From: Neocallimastix lanati (nom. inval.)
Taxonomy: Eukaryota > Neocallimastigomycota > Neocallimastigomycetes > Neocallimastigales > Neocallimastigaceae
Assembly (NCBI GenBank): GCA_016946835.1
Contig: JACVTC010000060.1
Location: forward strand, 441,001-505,000
DNA: 64,000 nucleotides
Direction: 5' to 3'
The translations under genes were made by a program, and so were the position numbers. Positions 24,365-36,291 of the stretch are shown here, piece after piece; positions within the stretch are counted from its first letter, which is position 1, and every line of letters begins with the position of its first letter. The notes beneath the pieces are model-generated. The model was not told the DNA's origin. It saw only the letters and a list, made by a program, of their open reading frames with translations, and did not search any database.

Positions 24365-25103
24365 TGTTAAAATTAAGATATAAAATAGTTTTATGATTAA
24401 TAACGTTACTAGGTTAATATGTTGAATTATATATTAATAATCCAACAATAATTAATTAATAATAATATAATTAAAACAATATAAGATAAATAGTTAAGTT
24501 ATTTAAACACTTAATATCTAAGAATATTTTAAATAATAATTTCTTTGAAGGATTTATGAAAATATTTATTTATTGAATTATTAGTATATAATTATTGTAA
24601 ATACAATAACCTTACAAAGAACATAAAAGGTAGATTTTTACATCTTTCTTTTATACTTTGTAAGTTACATAATAATAGTATTTAATTATAAGATACTAAT
24701 AATATTGTAATATGAATATTAATAAAATATTAAGATAATAACAATATCGATATGTTTAAAATATTTAATATAACTAAATAAATTTAATTTATAATTATAT
24801 AATTAATTTGAATAATTAAAAATAGTAGTTAATATATATGATGTAAACATATATATAAACATAATATAAATAAATAAATGTGACGTCATATGTAGATAAT
24901 TGAAATTATTAATATAAATCTTATTTACTAATATTCTCAGAATTATTAGGCCTAAGATAATTCTTTAAATATTAAATAAGAATTTATATTAATTATTAAT
25001 TATTTAAATATATATATTATTTATAATTAAATAAATAATATTTTTTAACTATTGAAATGTAAATAACTGAAATTGAGATTTCAATTCAGTTATAATTTCA
25101 ACA
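24365..25103. mobile_element. Solo LTR (739 bp) in the tRNA array
   Basis: Starts TGTTAAAATTA and ends TAATTTCAACA, that is TG...CA with short inverted ends. TAAAA flanks it on both sides and it interrupts an otherwise conserved tRNA unit. Inside are a palindromic TGACGTCA (24881-24888) just after TATATATAAAC, and an exact inverted pair CTTACAAAG/CTTTGTAAG near 24611-24664. No coding sequence. Best read as what remains after LTR-LTR recombination. Strand cannot be fixed. Confidence 0.82.
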
Positions 25104-25961
25104 TAAAAAAAACTTAACCCTTTAAAAATTATTCTAAAATTGCTTTTCTTTATACTCATTGAACTCGTCTATAGTTTAAAAAAATCATTATTACCACAGA
25201 ATTATTAATAATTATTAATGTCTTTTAAAATAATTTTATACATTATGATTCAAGAATAATATAACTATTTAATTATTAATTATATTAATAATATTTATTT
25301 ATATTTATTATTAATATTTTAGTCTCTTTATCAATATTCAATATATTACTACTTATAATAATTCTTTTATTACTATCTATATCAAAATTTTAAATAACTA
25401 TTTTTAAAATAAATAATTTAAACAATATAAACATCATTAGTTTTTAAATTTAATTAACTAAATTTTTATTAGAAACTGAATAGTCTTTTAAATTGCATAT
25501 GTATATCTTTCTTTTTATTTTTTTTTTTTTGATGAAGAAAAAAAAATTATATATAAAAAAAAATAAATAAAATAAATATTTTTTCTAAAATTGAATATTC
25601 CTTATCATCATCTTCTTCTATTTCAATCTTCTTTCTATTTTAAATTTATGATTTAATAAAAAAAAATTTGAAATTAAAAAAAAAAAAAAAAAAAAAACTC
25701 TTTTATTTTGTTTATTGAAACTAAAGGTATCGATGTACAGCTGTTTCTCTTGGAAAAAAATATATATATATAACAAAAAAAAATTAATAAAAGAAATAAA
25801 TAAGAATAAATATATATATAATTTAGAAAATAAGAAAAAAAAAGTAAAGACGAAATTTAGTTATAAAAAGTAATAATCTTTAAATATATTTATATGTAAT
25901 ATAACTATATATTTTTTATATATAGAAAAAACAAATTAAAATAATGATTTAAAATCAAAAA

Positions 25962-26034
25962 TGCGAAGTATGAGGTTCGAACTCACGACCTTAAGATTAT
26001 GAGACTTACGCGCTGCCGACTGCGCCAACTTCGC
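25962..26034 (-). tRNA. tRNA-Met(CAT), copy 7, T-stem variant
   Basis: Carries the same G-U T-stem variant as copy 6, so units 6 and 7 share a recent ancestor. A further partial unit follows to the right without a tRNA. Confidence 0.93.
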
Positions 26035-26752
26035 TTCCTTTGATTTCGAAAAATAATTAGTAAAATCTGAACAGAAATTGTTATGTAAATTTACCTAAAA
26101 AAAAACTTAAACCTTTAAAAAATTATTTTAAAATTGCTTTTCTTTATACTCATTGAACTCGTCTATAGTTTAAAAAAATCATTATTACCACAGAATTATT
26201 AATAATTATTAATGTCTTTTAAAATAATTTTATACATTATGATTCAAGAATAATATAACTATTTAATTATTAATTATATTAATAATATTTATTTATATTT
26301 ATTATTAATATCTTAGTCTCTTTATCAATATTCAATATATTACTATTTATAATAATTCTTTTATTATTATCTATATCAAAATTTTAAATAACTATTTTTA
26401 AAATAAATAATTTAAACAATATGAATATCATTAGTTTTTAAATTTAATTAACTAAATTTTATTAGAAACTGAATAGTATTTTAAATTACATATGTATATC
26501 TTTCTTTTTATTTTTTTCTTTTTTGATGAAGAAAAAAAAATTATATATAAAAAAAAAAGAAATAAAATAAATATTTTTTCTAAAATTGAATATTCCTTAT
26601 CATCATCTTCTTCTATTTCAATCTTCTTTCTATTTTAAATTTATGATTTAATAAAAAAAAATTTGAAATTAAAAAAAAACAAAAAAAAAAACAAAAAAAA
26701 AAACACACTTTTATTTTGTTTATTGAAACTAAAGGTATCGATGGACTGCTTG

Positions 26753-27315
26753 TTTCTCATGATTACTGTAAAAAGTTAGATCGATGGAGTTGAATTGGAT
26801 GTTATGGAATAAATCCTATTACTTTTTTTTTTTTTTATGAATTTAAAAAAATTTTTTTTTATTTATTATATATATATTTCATACTTAAAAATTTAAAATA
26901 ATTTAAAATATTTAATTATATAAACTATGGATAATAATTGGATTTTTTTTTATATATTAATAATTGAATACATTATATTATTTATTTCTTTTATTCGTAA
27001 AATAGAAATATAAATAATTAATATTATTCATATATCTATTTGTATGAAATTCTAACCAGAATATTTCTCTTTTTTTGATTCTTTTATTCTTCTTCTTCTT
27101 ACTTAAAGAGTCATCTTTTTCTTTCTTTTTCTTTCTTCTTTCTTTTTTTTTTTTTTTTTTTTTTTTTAGCTATTTATATTATCCTAAAATTAAAAAATAA
27201 AACAAGAAAACAAGAATTAAATTTATAATCTTTTTTTAAAAGAGAGAATTTAATTAATTCTTAAATTTTTGAAAAAAAAAGTTATTTTTAAGTATGACCT
27301 ATGACCGAAAAACAA

Positions 27316-27350
<35 letters not shown>

Positions 27351-27640
27351 GAGTAAAATAAAATATTTCATTTTAAAAAAAAACAATAAAATAATAAAAA
27401 AAAATATGGAATGAAAGTAATAAAGATAAATAAAAAAAATTAAAAAAAAAAAAATTAAAATAATAGTACAGGTAATAAAATAAAATAAAATAAAATAAAA
27501 ATAAAAAAAAAAAAATAAAATAAAATTTGTATTAAAGTAAATTTTTAAAGAAATAAATAAAACTTTTTTTAATTTCCATGTAAAAAAAAAAATAAAATAA
27601 AATAAAATAGCAAAAAAAAAAAATAAATTCTAATAGAATT
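26753..27640. other. AT-rich spacer right of the tRNA array
   Basis: The array ends where GGTATCGATG runs into unique sequence at about 26740-26755. Beyond are homopolymers and TAAAA runs. A short ATG-led frame at about 26784 is too brief to call. Confidence 0.5.
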
Positions 27641-29060
27641 TTACCTAAAATATTTCAATTTTTTAGATAATTATTCAATCCACAGATCAAAAGGAAAAAA
27701 TACAAACAAGTAGCACTAACTCAGTCAATAAATCAACAAAAAGAGTCTAATTAAACTGAAGACACAGCAAGTAATACTAACTTAGAACAAAAAAAAATAA
27801 CCAACAAAATAATGATATAATCAAATTTAAAATATTAAACTCCATTTAAATTTTGAAAGCAAATAGTTCTTTTATTCAAAAAAAAAATAAACGAATAACA
27901 ATAATAACGTTAACAACAATCTCTCCAACATAGAAGATATTAAATTCATCGACGAAACTAAACATCAATAATGAAAAGTCAGGACTTTGAACTAATTTCA
28001 AATTATTTCCACAGAAAAAAAATAATGAATAGAATAAAAATAAAATAAAATAAAATAACAATCAAACAGAAAATATATTTTGACGAATTTAGAAACAATT
28101 TTTAATGAATCTTTTTTCTACTTAACTTCTGAATTCTGAAGCTATAAATGATGATAGCATAGAAACATCCAGCAGTGATTTCAACTTAAAACACCGACAT
28201 CAATTAGGACATAGTACTTCCGCACAACACCCGTAAGCAAAATTTAGCTTCAAACTTTTGAGGCAATTATAATGTTTCACTGATAACGAATCATTAATAC
28301 TATCATATATAACAACAAAATAATAAATGAAATACCTATTTAATTAAACTTGAACGTCTACAATCAAATAATTCTATCAATAAAAAGAAAGATTCATAGC
28401 TCGGATTTTAATAATTAAAAAAAAAATATAATCTAAAGTATAGTATAATGGAATATCTTTAACTATTAAAAAGGTCAGGAAGTCCCTCTTACTAAACGGA
28501 AGATCTCAAAAAGAATTCAACTCAAAACGTAAATAATATAGAAAAATAATTAAAATAACAAAAGTGATGACTAATGATGTTCCATTAGATTTATTAAACA
28601 AAGCAATCTCATGGTAAGGTTAAGAATCGTTGGATTGAAGCCATGAAATTCAAAAACTACAAATTTTAAATGACAATAAAAATAATGGCCTTCAAAAAAG
28701 AAAATAATCCAAAAAAAAAGGGGGGTCAGTCCAACTTCAACAAAGTGAAGTTTATGCTTTTAAATGAGAGAGACAACAACGGAAATGAAATATTATTAAA
28801 TATATGTATATAAAGGAAGAATCATAGCCAGAAGATTTCAAATCAAACTTAAAAAGGGACTGACTACAACCTTACAACTTGACTTATTTCACCAACTCTT
28901 TAGTATGGATAGTCTAAAAAAAAAAAAAAATTATTTACTGTTGATGGAAATCTAAATTTAATTGGACTGTTTTGTTATGCCACTCAACACTAATAGATGA
29001 TTATCTTAATGTCCTCCACTCGATAAACAACTCTTTGTTACTATCCCTTCCTCGTGTGAT
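27640..29060. other. Unassigned stretch of higher G+C without open frames
   Basis: Clearly less AT-biased than both neighbours, with CAAC/CAAA-rich wording and stops in all frames. Similar phrases recur (GATTCATAGC at about 28395, GAATCATAGC at about 28820; GGACTGAC and its inverse GTCAGTCC). It may be a decayed gene or retroelement or a non-coding transcript. I cannot choose. Confidence 0.4.
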
Positions 29061-29481
29061 ATAAAAAAAAAACTTTCGGAAGAATAATTAATTTAAACGT
29101 ATTATGACTAACAACAAGTTGAATTGAAAAAAAAAAAAAAAGGAATTAACTTTTAATAAGCAAAATTTTTTTTCAAAAATTTTTAGAAATAAATAGAGCT
29201 GAGCCTAAATTTTTTTTTTATTTTATAGAATATATTGTAGAATAATCTATATATAATTTTAACATAAAAATGAATAACAATGATAGTAAATGAGGAATAG
29301 GAATAATAAAAAGTAGAGACATTAATGTTAAGATATGAATAAAAAAAAATAACAGATAAGAAGATAGAAAGGAATACTAAATATTAATTATAAGATAATT
29401 GATATGAATAATTTTTTGAGAAAGTGATATCTAATAATATCCTTTTTAATATGAAATAATTTTTTTTGTAACTATAAGAAA

Positions 29482-29517
<36 letters not shown>

Positions 29518-29723
29518 GAAAATAGAGAAAAGTTTTATGAGAACAGGGTAGAGTAAAATCATTTATTTAGAGGTTATATTATATTTTTTTTTATTATTTT
29601 TTTTACAAAAATTAGCTTTTTTTTTCATTCATTCCTTATCACAAGTTGGGACTGATTTTACAAAAAATATCACTATTAAAATTATTTTTAAATAATAAAT
29701 CCTATTCGAATTAATCTAACCAC

Positions 29724-29790
<67 letters not shown>

Positions 29791-30112
29791 TCAGTTATAA
29801 CTGTTTTCAATTATATAATATATAATATATAATAAAAAATAAGGGATAGTATATTTTGCAATGCAATGTGACATATTTTTTTAATAATTAAATAAATAAT
29901 AATAAATAATTATTAAATAAATAATAAATAATTTTTTTTTTATATATATAATTTATTAATTTTCAATTGTAAAAATAATTTTCAATAATTCTTTTTTAAT
30001 TAGAATATATTATTATTTCTTTTGAAATAGTTATTTAATAATATTAAATTGTAAAAAATATATTATTATTTCTTTTGAAATAATTATTTAGTAATATTTA
30101 ATTGTAAAAAAT
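29061..30112. other. AT-rich spacer with (TTA)n microsatellite
   Basis: A poly-A run at 29480-29510, an uninterrupted TTA microsatellite at about 29727-29788, and a duplicated TATTATTATTTCTTTTGAAAT phrase at about 30009 and 30061. No gene. Confidence 0.6.
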
Positions 30113-30260
30113 GAATGTGGTTCATTTCGCCAATTTTTAAAATACAAAATTTCAATACGCCACTTATTTTTAATGGCTTGTAAAATTTTTTGTTAACGCC
30201 ATAAAAAATTATAATGCAATTAATTTTAAAATAAATAAATGTATAAATTAATAAATAAAT
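30113..30260 (+). mobile_element. Left end of a Mutator-like element
   Basis: Begins GAATGTGGTTCATTTCGCCA and then follows the left end of MULE-A (2150-2300), sharing the ACGCCA and GGCTT blocks and the AAATAAATGTATAAAT tail. It could be the left terminus of the element carrying the decayed transposase at 33061-34497. No matching 9-bp duplication was found, so the partner end is uncertain. Confidence 0.65.
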
Positions 30261-30316
30261 AGATAAATAAATAAAGAATATAATGATAAAAGTATATAAA
30301 ATAAAATAAAATAAAA

Positions 30317-30325
30317 TAAATAGTA
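30317..30325. other. 9-bp target duplication, left side of MITE-E
   Basis: TAAATAGTA, repeated exactly at 30703-30711. Confidence 0.85.
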
Positions 30326-30702
30326 GGGAGAGTTGCATTTCCCCAAATTGCATTTCGCCAGATTGCATTTCGCCAAGTGGCGTAGTATTAAAATGTTGCA
30401 TTTCCCCAAGTTGCATTTCCCCAAGTTGCTATTCGCCAGGTTGCATTTCGACAAGTAGAGTATTGATATAAATAAATAAATAAATAAATAAATATTAATT
30501 CAAAATATTTTTTTAAAATTGTTTTTAAGCGATATTAATAATATTTAATTTTATTTATTGATTTATTTATTTATTTAATAATTCTCAATTTGGCGAAATG
30601 CAACTTGGCGAAATGCCACATTTTTTTAATACGCCACATGCTTTCAAAAAAATTGGCGAAACGCAACCTGGCGAAATGCAATTTGGTGAAATGCCCACAC
30701 CC
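30326..30702. mobile_element. MULE-type MITE (MITE-E), 377 bp
   Basis: Begins GGGAGAGTTGCATTTC and, read inversely, begins GGGTGTGGGCATTTC. Both ends continue in repeated TTGCATTTCGCCAA blocks, so the termini are themselves tandem arrays. Flanked by a perfect 9-bp duplication. It has no gene and must rely on an outside transposase. It landed in a minisatellite whose intact units give many uninterrupted copies of the target. Confidence 0.85.
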
Positions 30703-32207
30703 TAAATAGTAGAATATGAATATAAAGTACAAATTTAATAAAATAAAATAAAATAAATAGTAGAATATGAATATAAAGTACAGATTGAATAAAATAAAAT
30801 AAAATAAAATAAAATAAAATAAATAGTAGAATATGAATATAAAGTACAGATTGAATAAAATAAAATAAAATAAAATAAAATAAAATAAATAGTAGAATAT
30901 GAATATAAAGTACAGATTGAATAAAATAAAATAAAATAAATAGTAGAATATGAATATAAAGTACAGATTGAATAAAATAAAATAAAATAAATAGTAGAAT
31001 ATGAATATAAAGTACAGATTGAATAAAATAAAATAAAATAAATAGTAGAATATGAATATAAAGTACAGATTGAATAGAATAAAATAAAATAAAATAAAAT
31101 AAAATAAAATAAAATAAAATAAAATAAAATAAAATAAAATAAAATAAAATAAAATAAAATAAAATAAATAGTAGAATATGAATATAAAGTACAGATTGAA
31201 TAAAATAAAATAAAATAAATAGTAGAATATGAATATAAAGTACAGATTGAATAAAATAAAATAAAATAAATAGTAGAATATGAATATAAAGTACAGATTG
31301 AATAGAATAGAATAAAATAAAATAAAATAAAATAAAATAAAATAAAATAATAAAATAAAATAAAATAAAATAAAATAAAATAAAATAAAATAAAATAAAA
31401 TAAAATAAAATAAAATAAAATAAAATAAAATAAAATAAAATAAAATAAAATAAAATAAAATAAAATAAAATAAAATAAAATAAAATAAAATAAAATAAAA
31501 TAAATAGTAGAATATGAATATAAAGTACAGATTGAATAAAATAAAATAAAATAAAATAAAATAAAATAAAATAAAATAAAATAAAATAAAATAAATAGTA
31601 GAATATGAATATAAAGTACAGATTGAATAAAATAAAATAAAATAAAATAAAATAAAATAAAATAAAATAAAATAAAATAAAATAAATAGTAGAAACATAA
31701 ATATAAGTACAGATTGAATAAAATAAAATAAAATAAAATAAAATAAAATAAAATAAATAGTAGAAACATAAATATAAGTACAGATTGAATAAAATAAAAT
31801 AAAATAAATAGTAGAATATGAATATAAAGTACAGATTGAATAAAATAAAATAAAATAAAATAAAATAAAATAAAATAAAATAAAATAAAATAAAATAAAA
31901 TAAAATAAAATAAAATAAAATAAAATAAAATAAAATAAAATAAAATAAAATAAAATAAAATAAAATAAAATAAAATAAAATAAAATAAAATAAAATAAAT
32001 AGTAGAATATGAATATAAAGTACAGATTGAATAAAATAAAATAAAATAAATAGTAGAATATGAATATAAAGTACAGATTGAATAAAATAAAATAAAATAA
32101 AATAAAATAAAATAAAATAAAATAAAATAAAATAAAATAAAATAAAATAAAATAAAATAAAATAAAATAAAATAAAATAAAATAAAATAAAATAAAATAA
32201 AATAAAA
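30703..32207. repeat. Composite minisatellite: (TAAAA)n with a 35-bp spacer unit
   Basis: About 17 copies of a segment containing TAGTAGAATATGAATATAAA and GTACAGATTGAA, separated by (AAATA)n runs of 10 to over 150 bp. Two copies (about 31686 and 31758) carry the variant AGTAGAAACATAAATATAAG. Minus-strand open frames of 344-375 codons across it are repeat artefacts. Confidence 0.9.
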
Positions 32208-33060
32208 TATAATAATTATTTTATATATATAGGAATCTTATATATTTTAATTTTTTTTCCATTTATTTTTCTAAAAAAAAAAATTTAGTTATAATAACGT
32301 TTGTCTTTTAATTATTATATTTTATTAAAGTAAATAAAAAAATTTAAATGAAAAGTAATTAATTTTAATTATTTATAATTCATATTTTCATAAACGATAT
32401 ATATATTAATTTAAATGATATAAGAATTAAAAATTAAAACAATAAGAGTTGAATAATTGATCCTTTTAAAATAATTAATTATTTGCATAGTAATATTTAT
32501 AATGTTTGATCAATATGAATCAATTATTATTAAAATATAATAATAACAATTAGAATTTTAATAAAATAATAAAAATCTTTTATTGAATTTAATATTTTTA
32601 ATAACATAATTAATTTTGAAAAGTATATTGATATTAATAAAATTTATAATAATATAATATTGATATTGATATTAATAAAATTTATAATTATATAATATTG
32701 ATATTGATATTAATAGAATTTATAATTATATAATATTGATATTGATATTAATAAAATTTATAATTATATAATATTGATATTGATATTAATAAAATTTATA
32801 ATTATATAATATTGATATTGATATTAATAAAATTTTAACTAGTATCAAATAAATCGGTTTTAGTTATAAATTACTTAATAAAAATAACTAAAAGATAATT
32901 TCTATTAAGATTATTAAATAAATACAATAGGTAAATAAATTTGTATTTTTCTAGCATTTTTTTAAATTAAGATTATTTAATTATTATTTAAACGATTATA
33001 AATATAAATTTAAAATAAATAAATTTTTATTTTTCTAGCATTTTTTTAAATTAAGATTAT
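32208..33060. repeat. AT-rich spacer with 38-bp tandem repeat
   Basis: 32640-32835 holds about five units containing ATATTGATATTGATATTAAT. A segment with TTTTTCTAGCATTTTTTTAA appears twice (about 32945 and 33032). No gene. Confidence 0.65.
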
Positions 33061-34497
33061 TTATTTTAAATTAATATTTATATCGTTTAAATCAATTAAA
33101 CATTCTTTCCATAATTTAATTCATTTCTGTTGCATCCATTATAAAATAAATTTATTTCCTTACTTTTGTAATTTTCAATTAAAATTTTAATTTCACCAGT
33201 TGCACTAAATATTTTTTGCTTTTTTTTTCCAATTTCCTTTAGTTCTCCTTTGATAATCATTATAAGATAAGTTTTCTTCTTCTTTTAATATATATATTAA
33301 TTTATAAAATAAAGGTTTGTTTGGAAATATATTATTTAAGTAGCTATTATAAGATTCTGATGCATTGTTTGTAAAATGCTCTATATTTTCATAATAATTC
33401 CAATTATTAACATTATACTTAAGTAAATAATTTTTATTAAAATATTCTAAAAATTGCAGAAAATTATTATACTTTTTTTTTGACAAATTCTTTTTATTAT
33501 AATATAAATATCAAATATATAGTTAGGGTTTATAAACGGTAAGTTCGAAATAGCTTTATAATAAATATATACATCATTATTATTCTTCACTTCATGATAA
33601 CATAATATATTTTTTTGTTTTTCTAATAATCTTTTGTAATGCCAAACACAATATTTAATATTTATATTGGGAAAAACTTTTTTTGCGGCATAAGATATAC
33701 CTTGTTCAAAATCACAATGAAAATTAATTGTAGTAATTAATGTATTACTCCTAAATTTATTTGCATTTTTTTTTATTTCTTTAAATAATGTTTCATATGT
33801 AGATTGTTTTTTATTTTTTAATATAGAAATGGAAGTAGTGTAAAACATATTAAATTCCCCAACATAAGTTCTTGTTATAAATAACTGATAACTAAATTTT
33901 GGTGCTGCATAAAATGTAACCGTCCGCAAATATATTTTTATGATAATTCGAAAATAAATATGCTTGGAATGGTGATTGAAAGATTATTAGATCAGTATTT
34001 TTAAATATCATAAAATTTTCATTTCTTTTCGTTTTATAATATTCTGATTCAAAGGGAATATCATCAAAACTTTTTATGTTTGGAGGAAATTGTTTATTTA
34101 TATTTCTTATTATTTGGGATCTAATTGTACCATATTCGGAACATATAAGTCCTATTTCTTGAGAAACGGCATTAAATATATGTTTAGGTTTTATATCCAT
34201 AGGAATTGAATTTTTCTTAATTTCTTCCTTAATTTTATGCTTTGCTACTGATATAGACACATCAATTTCTTTTTCAAGATGGTTATGTAAACTTTCATAT
34301 TTTAAAACCTCCTTTTTATCATTTAAAATAATTAAAGATTTACATTTATTTAAAGTCTTATATTCAGTGCATCTATAAATTTTTGATTTATCTTTTCTTT
34401 GAAATGAAAAATTAAATTTGTATTTTTTATTAATAATAATTTGTTCATTTCCTCGATTTGTTTCACTTATTATTTCAATTTCTATATTGTCTTCCAT
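33061..34497 (-). pseudogene. Decayed MULE transposase (second copy)
   Basis: Homologous along its whole length to the transposase at 4501-5923. The zinc-finger part and pre-core lie in frame 1 (34497 down to about 33922), the catalytic core with HCDFE and the C-x-x-H motif in frame 2 (to about 33480), and the NASES glutamate region in frame 3 (to 33205). The C-terminal tail is in a further frame, with one more shift before the stop at about 33061. The breaks at about 33922 and 33480 are absent in the other copy and disable it. The change after the TGG-A9 run near 33220 is shared with the other copy. MULE-type ends lie at 30113 and 35211, on either side. Confidence 0.85.
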
Positions 34498-34856
34498 TGA
34501 TAATTAAAATTTTTCAATAAAATATTTTAATAAATATATTTTTAAATGCTTTGAAACTTTTTTTTTTTAATATTTAAAATAATAATTTTTTTTTTTAATT
34601 AATTATATAATTATTTAAATAATTATTTAATTATTAATTATTTATTATTTTTTTTTTTACTATTTTATTTATTTGTTTTTATTTTTATTTTTTTTTTTTT
34701 AATTTTATTTTATTTTTTTTATTTTTTAATGCTTAAAAAATAAATTTTTATTTATTTTTTTTTTTATTTTTTAAGCATTAAAAAATAAAATGTTTATTTA
34801 TTTTTATTTTATTTTTCAATGTTAAATAGAAATACCTAACCTAATTATTATTTATT
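34498..34856. other. AT-rich spacer
   Basis: T-runs plus two near-identical stretches around TTTTTAATGCTTAAAAAATA and its inverse (about 34722-34795). No gene. Confidence 0.5.
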
Positions 34857-35211
34857 GAAGTGTTGTATTTCGCCAAAAGTTGAATTTCGTCCAGTTGAAT
34901 TTCGCCAAATTCTTGGTGGCTTATAAATTTTCGTCATAAAATATCACCACATTATTATTCACGCCATATTGTGAATATATGACTTTTTAAATATTGTAGA
35001 AAAAAGCCACAAAATTATGATACAATTAGATATACGCCCCATGTAAGATTACGTGTTTGAAAATTTTTGAGAATTGTAATTTTATTTATTTAATTAATTA
35101 ATTATTATTCATTAAATTTTTAATAGAATTAAGTGGCTTAAAATTAAAATATTAAGCCATACAACAAAATACAAATTTTTGTAATAAAAATTTTCGAAAT
35201 GCACACTCCCC
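34857..35211. mobile_element. MULE-type MITE or element end pair (MITE-D)
   Basis: The left begins GAAGTGTTGTATTTCGCC with two more ATTTCG blocks. The right, read inversely, begins GGGGAGTGTGCATTTCG and continues with a GGCTTAA block as in MULE-A ends. No 9-bp duplication is visible, so it is either old or the right end belongs to the larger element with the decayed transposase. Confidence 0.6.
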
Positions 35212-35274
35212 AATAATATAACGTTTAACCCTATCAAATTAACTTTAATTTTAATATTTTTTAGAATTAGAAAC

Positions 35275-35406
35275 CACTTAATGTTGAATTTTTATAAAAA
35301 AGATTTTTTTTTATTTAAAGAAACTCTCTTCCTTACTTTCTTAATGTTGAATTTTTATAAAAAAGATTTTTTTTTATTTAAAGAAACTCTCTTCCTTACT
35401 TTCTTC
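35275..35406. repeat. Direct duplication of about 65 bp
   Basis: Two exact tandem copies starting TTAATGTTGAATTTTTATAA and ending TTCCTTACTTTC. The rest of 35407-36280 is AT-rich with TA dinucleotide runs and no gene. Confidence 0.8.
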
Positions 35407-36291
35407 CTTTTTTTTTTTTTTAATATAAATATTTAACTATTTAACAAAAAAAAAAAAAAAAGAAGGCTTTTTTTTTTTTTGATTTATTTTAATTAATATA
35501 AATTACAATTAAGACATTTACATTAAAAAACATTTTCACCATTTTAGAGGTTCTCTAAATAATCATCTAAAATATTTACATACACCATAGATAAAAATAG
35601 AATATAAGCCACTTTTCAAATACATAATGATATATTTTAATATTTTCTCAATAAATATAATTATAAAAATTATATATTTTATATATATATAATTATATAT
35701 ATATATATATAGTGTTAGTAGATATATTATTTATTTATTTTTATATATATTAGAGTATTTGAATATATATTTTTATTATTATTATTAACATAATCTAGAA
35801 CTACTTGAAAAAGTTTTATAAAAAATATTTAATAAATATTTAATGAAACAATTTTTAAATTATTTATTGAATGAATGATTTTATTATTTTAATTTTCATT
35901 TTTAATATTTAAAAAATATATATATATATATAAATTTAAATAAATTATTTAAACTACATATAGTAAATTAAATTAAATTAAATTAAATTTATTTATAATA
36001 GATCAGACCCTTTTTTTTTTATTTATTTATTTTTTTTTTTTTTTATTTATAAATATAAATATAAATATAAATATTAATAAATATTGAAATGATAATAGTT
36101 TGACTGATATTATTATTATTATATTATTTGTTATGGATTATTTTTGTATGATGAATATTTTAATAATAAGATAAATCAACATCAACTTGATATTTACTAC
36201 TAATGTATTTATTATAAAATAAATAAATAAATAGATAGATATTAAAAATAATTATAATTAAAAAAAAATATTAATTCAAAAGGCAAAAAAA

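Larger units (their letters stand above)
18735..26752 (-). repeat. Tandem array of about 1-kb units carrying tRNA-Met genes
   Basis: Seven tRNA-bearing units and a final partial unit lacking a tRNA. tRNA-to-tRNA distances are 862, 1006, 1006, 1017, 1014 and 1736 bp. The short one lacks about 145 bp found in the others; the long one carries the solo LTR 24365-25103. Each unit has in order a T-tract followed by GATGAAGAAAA, a CTTATCATCTTCTTC block, a poly-A tract, a GGTATCGATGTACAGCTG island, the tRNA, and CATTGAACTCGTCTATAG. Units are nearly identical even outside the tRNA, implying recent amplification or ongoing homogenisation. Confidence 0.92.

Noticed and set aside
30571-31769. Two overlapping minus-strand frames of 344-375 codons
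   Set aside because: They translate (TAAAA)n and its spacer unit into FILFY repeats; microsatellite artefacts.
30703-32207. CRISPR-like array of regular repeats with spacers
   Set aside because: The spacers are themselves variable-length (TAAAA)n and the setting is eukaryotic; no cas genes.
34857-35211. Claim that 30113-35211 is one complete MULE with the decayed transposase
   Set aside because: The 9 bases left of 30113 and right of 35211 do not match, so I could not join these ends into one element.
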